8,186 nt of DNA, taken from contig JAUXNL010000047.1 in NCBI GenBank assembly GCA_030684415.1, positions 1 through 8,186 of the forward strand, written 5' to 3'. The position numbers and the translations under genes are program-made. Origin of the DNA: Moraxellaceae bacterium. GTDB lineage: Bacteria > Pseudomonadota > Gammaproteobacteria > Pseudomonadales > Moraxellaceae. Below the pieces are notes generated by a model, which made no database searches, was not told the DNA's origin, and worked only from the letters and a program-made list of their open reading frames with translations. This document shows, one piece after another, positions 7,318 through 8,186 of this stretch. The first letter of the stretch is position 1. Each line of letters starts with the position of its first letter.

Positions 7318-7324
7318 GGGTTGC

Positions 7325-7368
7325 CTGTGATGCCCTGCGTATGCGCAAGCCCAACGGAGCCATCACAG
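7325..7368. repeat. Widely spaced inverted repeat between the two operators
   Basis: CTGTGATG (7325-7332) and CATCACAG (7361-7368) are exact reverse complements with 28 bases between them. Each arm contains a TGTGA half-site like that of CRP-family proteins, but the spacing is far too wide for a standard CRP site (6 bases). It may be two half-sites of an activator or a chance repeat. It sits nearly midway between O1 and O2. Confidence 0.35.
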
Positions 7369-7404
7369 AAAGCCGGGACGACGCCAGGCGGACCGAGCAG
7401 GGGG

Positions 7405-7433
7405 TTGACAACCTCTTGGTCGTTTGCCCAAAT
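7405..7433 (+). promoter_or_regulatory. Candidate promoter of the divergent reductase gene
   Basis: A perfect -35 box TTGACA (7405-7410) is followed, at 17 bases, by the poor -10 match CCAAAT (7428-7433). Transcription would start near 7440, about 70 bases before the ATG at 7511. The weak -10 suggests dependence on an activator, or that the true -10 is another hexamer nearby. Confidence rests mainly on the -35 box and on the operator-like sequence that overlaps it. Confidence 0.4.
7415..7432. promoter_or_regulatory. Second operator-like site O2, 14 of 18 bases identical to O1
   Basis: CTTGGTCGTTTGCCCAAA matches the perfect palindrome at 7269-7286 in 14 of 18 positions, including TTGGTC of the left half and CCAAA of the right half. 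It lies between and over the proposed -35 and -10 boxes of the reductase promoter, so an occupied site would block that promoter too. Centre-to-centre distance to O1 is 146 bp, about 14 turns of the helix, which would place both sites on the same face and allow looping (inference). Confidence 0.55.
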
Positions 7434-7498
7434 GATGGGCGTTTAGCCGCACTCTACGCGTTTAAGCACTGCAGTCGCGGCATTGAAACCTGCGCTCA

Positions 7499-7504
7499 CA
7501 GGAG
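7499..7504 (+). promoter_or_regulatory. Ribosome binding site of the reductase gene
   Basis: AGGAG (7500-7504) lies 6 bases before the ATG at 7511 and decides this start over the in-frame ATG 14 codons further in. Confidence 0.7.
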
Positions 7505-7510
7505 CTCTAC

Positions 7511-8186
7511 ATGAGAGTTACCGCCGCCCGCCCGCCTCATTCCAGTCTCATCATGGCCGGCCCGCGCGCCAGCGCCGAACGGTGGACGCGCTTCGTGCGT
7601 GCCGACCAGATCCACCGCAATGCCCGGCTGGTGGAGGCAATCCGGGAAACCGCCGATGCCCGTACCCTGGTGTTCGAGTGCATGGACGGCCAGCCGGTCG
7701 TGGCCTCGGCGGGCCAGTTCATGACCCTGCAACTGGACATTGACGGGCAGCGCTACAAGCGGGCCTACTCGCTGAGCCAGGCGCCCGCGGGTAACCGCTT
7801 TGCCGTCACCGTCAAGCACGTCCCGGGTGGCCGCGTGTCGGCCCTTCTCAACGAGCAACTCATGGCCGGGGACTCCGTCCAGTTCAACGGCCCAAGCGGC
7901 GATTTCACCCTGCCCGCCGTGTCTGCACCGCACTATGTCTTTGCCGCCGCCGGGTCGGGCATTACCCCGGTGATGTGCATGATGGAGGCCCTGGTTGCCG
8001 CCGCCGGAAAGGCGTCCCCCGGCATCACCCTGGTCTACGGCAATCGCCACGCCAACGACATCATCTTCGCTGACAGATTGCAGGCGCTGGCCGCCCGCCA
8101 CCCCGCCCTGAAAATCGTCCACGTCCTGAGCAAGCCCGCACGTGGCTGGAAGGGCGCGCGCGGCCGGATCAGCGCCGACCACCTGC
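7511..8186 (+). CDS. Ferredoxin-NAD(P)H reductase-type flavoprotein, partial at 3' end
   Basis: The first 225 residues of an oxidoreductase of the ferredoxin-NADP reductase superfamily, cut by the window edge. The FAD-binding motif RAYSLS is at 84-89, with GRVS (107-110) for the FAD phosphates, and GSGITP (148-153) opens the NAD(P)H-binding domain, followed by LVYGNRHANDIIFADRL (174-190). This arrangement is that of the PaaE, KshB and Hmp-like reductases, which often end in a plant-type [2Fe-2S] domain; that part would lie beyond the window. Such proteins pass electrons from NAD(P)H to an oxygenase. The start at 7511 has AGGAG 6 bases upstream. The first 30 residues are not conserved-looking, so a later start is possible, but the ribosome site supports this one. 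It is transcribed away from the monooxygenase operon and shares its control region. No oxygenase partner is in the window. Confidence 0.9.
   Translation, partial: MRVTAARPPHSSLIMAGPRASAERWTRFVRADQIHRNARLVEAIRETADARTLVFECMDGQPVVASAGQFMTLQLDIDGQRYKRAYSLSQAPAGNRFAVTVKHVPGGRVSALLNEQLMAGDSVQFNGPSGDFTLPAVSAPHYVFAAAGSGITPVMCMMEALVAAAGKASPGITLVYGNRHANDIIFADRLQALAARHPALKIVHVLSKPARGWKGARGRISADHL

Larger units (their letters stand above)
7211..7510. other. Divergent intergenic control region
   Basis: Three hundred bases separate the start codons of the monooxygenase (minus) and the reductase (plus). The region is visibly richer in A and T than the flanking genes and contains both promoters, the two operator-like sites, the spaced inverted repeat and a 10-bp direct repeat (CAAGGGCTGT then CAAGGGTTGC, 7305-7324) over the minus-strand -35. 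The plus-strand open frame across it (7209-7514) has no ribosome site and resembles nothing, so I see no gene here. Confidence 0.7.

Noticed and set aside
7426..7440. Inverted repeat GCCCA-AATGA-TGGGC as a terminator or third operator
   Set aside because: Only 5-bp arms, no T-tract, and it partly overlaps the better-supported second operator.
7209..7514. Possible small plus-strand gene of 101 codons in the intergenic region
   Set aside because: No ribosome site, no resemblance to a protein family, and it runs across promoters and operators.
7496..8182. Minus-strand open frame of 228 codons
   Set aside because: Opposite the reductase gene, which has FAD and NAD(P)H motifs and a ribosome site.
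1..8186. CRISPR array, tRNA, rRNA, insertion sequence or integrase
   Set aside because: No repeat array, RNA gene, transposase-like protein or terminal inverted repeats seen.

Overview
The window is GC-rich proteobacterial DNA, most likely a beta- or gammaproteobacterium with degradative metabolism. That placement rests on base composition, tight gene packing, clear Shine-Dalgarno sites and the general look of the proteins; no taxonomic marker is present. It holds a catabolic gene cluster with a divergent promoter region near its right end.

Six genes lie on the minus strand and read from right to left: a type I Baeyer-Villiger flavin monooxygenase (7210-5675), an AMP-forming acyl-CoA synthetase of an unusual subtype (5595-3817), a classical short-chain dehydrogenase/reductase (3763-2954), an alpha/beta hydrolase (2928-2038), a second, canonical FadD-like acyl-CoA ligase (2003-453), and the start of an acyl-CoA dehydrogenase (389 to beyond base 1). 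Gaps between them are about 25 to 80 bases and none holds a convincing terminator, so one operon is the simplest reading. The acyl-CoA dehydrogenase carries an apparent single-base frameshift near base 225, so it is either a pseudogene or a sequence error.

On the plus strand a ferredoxin-NAD(P)H-reductase-type flavoprotein starts at 7511 and runs off the window. The 300-base region between it and the monooxygenase gene is the most interesting part. It holds a perfect 18-bp palindrome (7269-7286) just downstream of a near-consensus minus-strand promoter. A diverged copy (14 of 18 bases identical, 7415-7432) sits inside a candidate plus-strand promoter. The two centres are 146 bp apart, close to 14 helical turns. 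This looks like a two-operator switch for both transcription units, with the regulator gene outside the window.

The enzyme set suggests a pathway in which a secondary alcohol or ketone (SDR) is oxidised to an ester or lactone (Baeyer-Villiger enzyme) and hydrolysed (alpha/beta hydrolase). The acid would then be activated (CoA ligases) and enter beta-oxidation (acyl-CoA dehydrogenase). The divergent reductase would feed electrons to an oxygenase not seen here. The actual substrate (cyclic ketone, terpenoid, steroid or subterminally oxidised alkane) cannot be read from the sequence.
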